The position numbers and the translations under genes were made by a program. Shown piece after piece: positions 14,851-15,142 of a stretch of DNA of 15,142 nucleotides; position 1 is the stretch's first letter; every line of letters starts with the position of its first letter. Under the pieces are notes generated by a model. It was not told the DNA's origin and did not search any database. It saw nothing but the letters and a program-made list of their open reading frames with translations. Source of the DNA: a bacterium. Lineage in GTDB: Bacteria > Vulcanimicrobiota > Vulcanimicrobiia > Vulcanimicrobiales > Vulcanimicrobiaceae. The stretch spans positions 1 through 15,142 of the forward strand of contig JAKAPO010000023.1 in assembly GCA_021807065.1 (NCBI GenBank), given 5' to 3'.

Positions 14851-15042
14851 ATGCTTTTCGATCGTTTTTACTTTTATCTGTTCCTCATAATCCTGGCGCT
14901 TGCCGGAGCATTTGCCGGCGGTGACTACGTCGGCTCGCACGCTCTTGGCCCCCCTCCAGTTGCGGCTGGCTCATTTGGCACGCCTCCGCCTGCAGGATCC
15001 CAGCCGTGCGCGGCCTCGCCGCCGGTGTGCGCGCGCTGCTAA
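14851..15042 (+). CDS. Small membrane-anchored Pro/Cys-rich peptide
   Basis: This is a 63-residue product from ATG 14851, one base after the preceding stop, with AAGGGA upstream. Residues 6-27 form a single hydrophobic helix (FYFYLFLIILALAGAFAGGD). A short Gly/Pro-rich tail ends in CAASPPVCARC (three Cys). The frame can be extended upstream to 14782, but only by running inside the preceding gene. It looks like the fourth gene of the transfer operon. I recognise no family; it could be a small envelope accessory of the transfer machinery. Confidence 0.55.
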   Translation: MLFDRFYFYLFLIILALAGAFAGGDYVGSHALGPPPVAAGSFGTPPPAGSQPCAASPPVCARC

Positions 15043-15142
15043 ATGCGCTGGAGCATCTCGGCTGATGCTTCGGCCGACGCGCGCGCAAGTGCCGCGCTCA
15101 GGCGTTGGTCAAATCCCTCGTCGCGAGCGCCGACGTCGACGC
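15039..15142 (-). CDS. C-terminal end of an unidentified gene entering from the right
   Basis: The minus frame is open from the window edge to TAG at 15041-15039. It encodes VDVGARDEGFDQRLSAALAR, then ASAEASAEMLQRI. This has a believable amphipathic composition, more protein-like than the plus frame over the same bases. It would be convergent with the 63-aa gene, the two stops overlapping. Only 33 residues are visible, so no function can be given. Confidence 0.35.
   Translation of the reverse strand, partial: VDVGARDEGFDQRLSAALARASAEASAEMLQRI

Noticed and set aside
1..15142. tRNA, rRNA, CRISPR arrays or riboswitches
   Set aside because: None could be recognised: no regularly spaced repeats of CRISPR type, no CCA-ended cloverleaf and no rRNA motifs.
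15043..15142. Plus-strand ATG at 15043 directly after the 63-aa gene
   Set aside because: The product (MRWSISADASADARAS...) is low-complexity and has no ribosome site. The minus frame over the same bases is more protein-like.

Overview
The window is GC-rich, uses many GTG/TTG starts, and carries a secretin and a lipoprotein, so it comes from a diderm (outer-membrane) bacterium. The long Pro/Thr/Ser linkers (SPSPSPT, PTPTPTPSPTPT) recall Candidatus Eremiobacterota/Vulcanimicrobiota-type genomes. That is a weak stylistic inference, because the window has no marker gene.

Region 1 (1-6446) looks chromosomal. An exported RHS/YD-repeat protein runs off the left edge (minus strand). Next is a minus-strand operon, read from right to left: a PilQ/GspD-like secretin, a small lipoprotein and an excisionase-type HTH protein. 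These three genes are joined by 4-base GTGA overlaps, and the two junctions are near-identical 25-bp sequences. A LuxR-type regulator with a helical-repeat N-terminus is divergent from the secretin. The shared promoter region contains a perfect 8+2+8 dyad and an inverted half-copy 30 bp away.

Region 2 (6447-9150) is a graveyard of mobile elements. It holds a stretch with no supportable gene, a 24-bp imperfect inverted repeat, the C-terminal end of an IS256-family transposase fused to the tail of an unrelated gene, the left end of an IS21-family element with a truncated IstA, and the catalytic-domain-less C-terminus of a large serine recombinase.

Region 3 (9151-15142) is a conjugation/mobilisation module laid out like the Tra1 core of IncP plasmid RP4, or the stb/trw region of R388. 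On the minus strand are a ribbon-helix-helix/MobC-like accessory gene and a 1060-aa relaxase-helicase fusion. On the plus strand, divergently transcribed, are a TraK-like DNA-binding protein, a TraL/StbB-like ParA-type ATPase, a TraM-like membrane protein and a 63-aa membrane peptide. Between the two arms lies a candidate oriT: a short hairpin directly followed by ATCCTG|C, the IncP/VirD2-type nic consensus. No type IV secretion genes or coupling protein are visible, so the window shows the DNA-processing half only. It could be part of an ICE, an integrated plasmid or a mobilisable element. The mob genes end beside recombinase and IS debris, which suggests that one boundary of the element has been eroded there.
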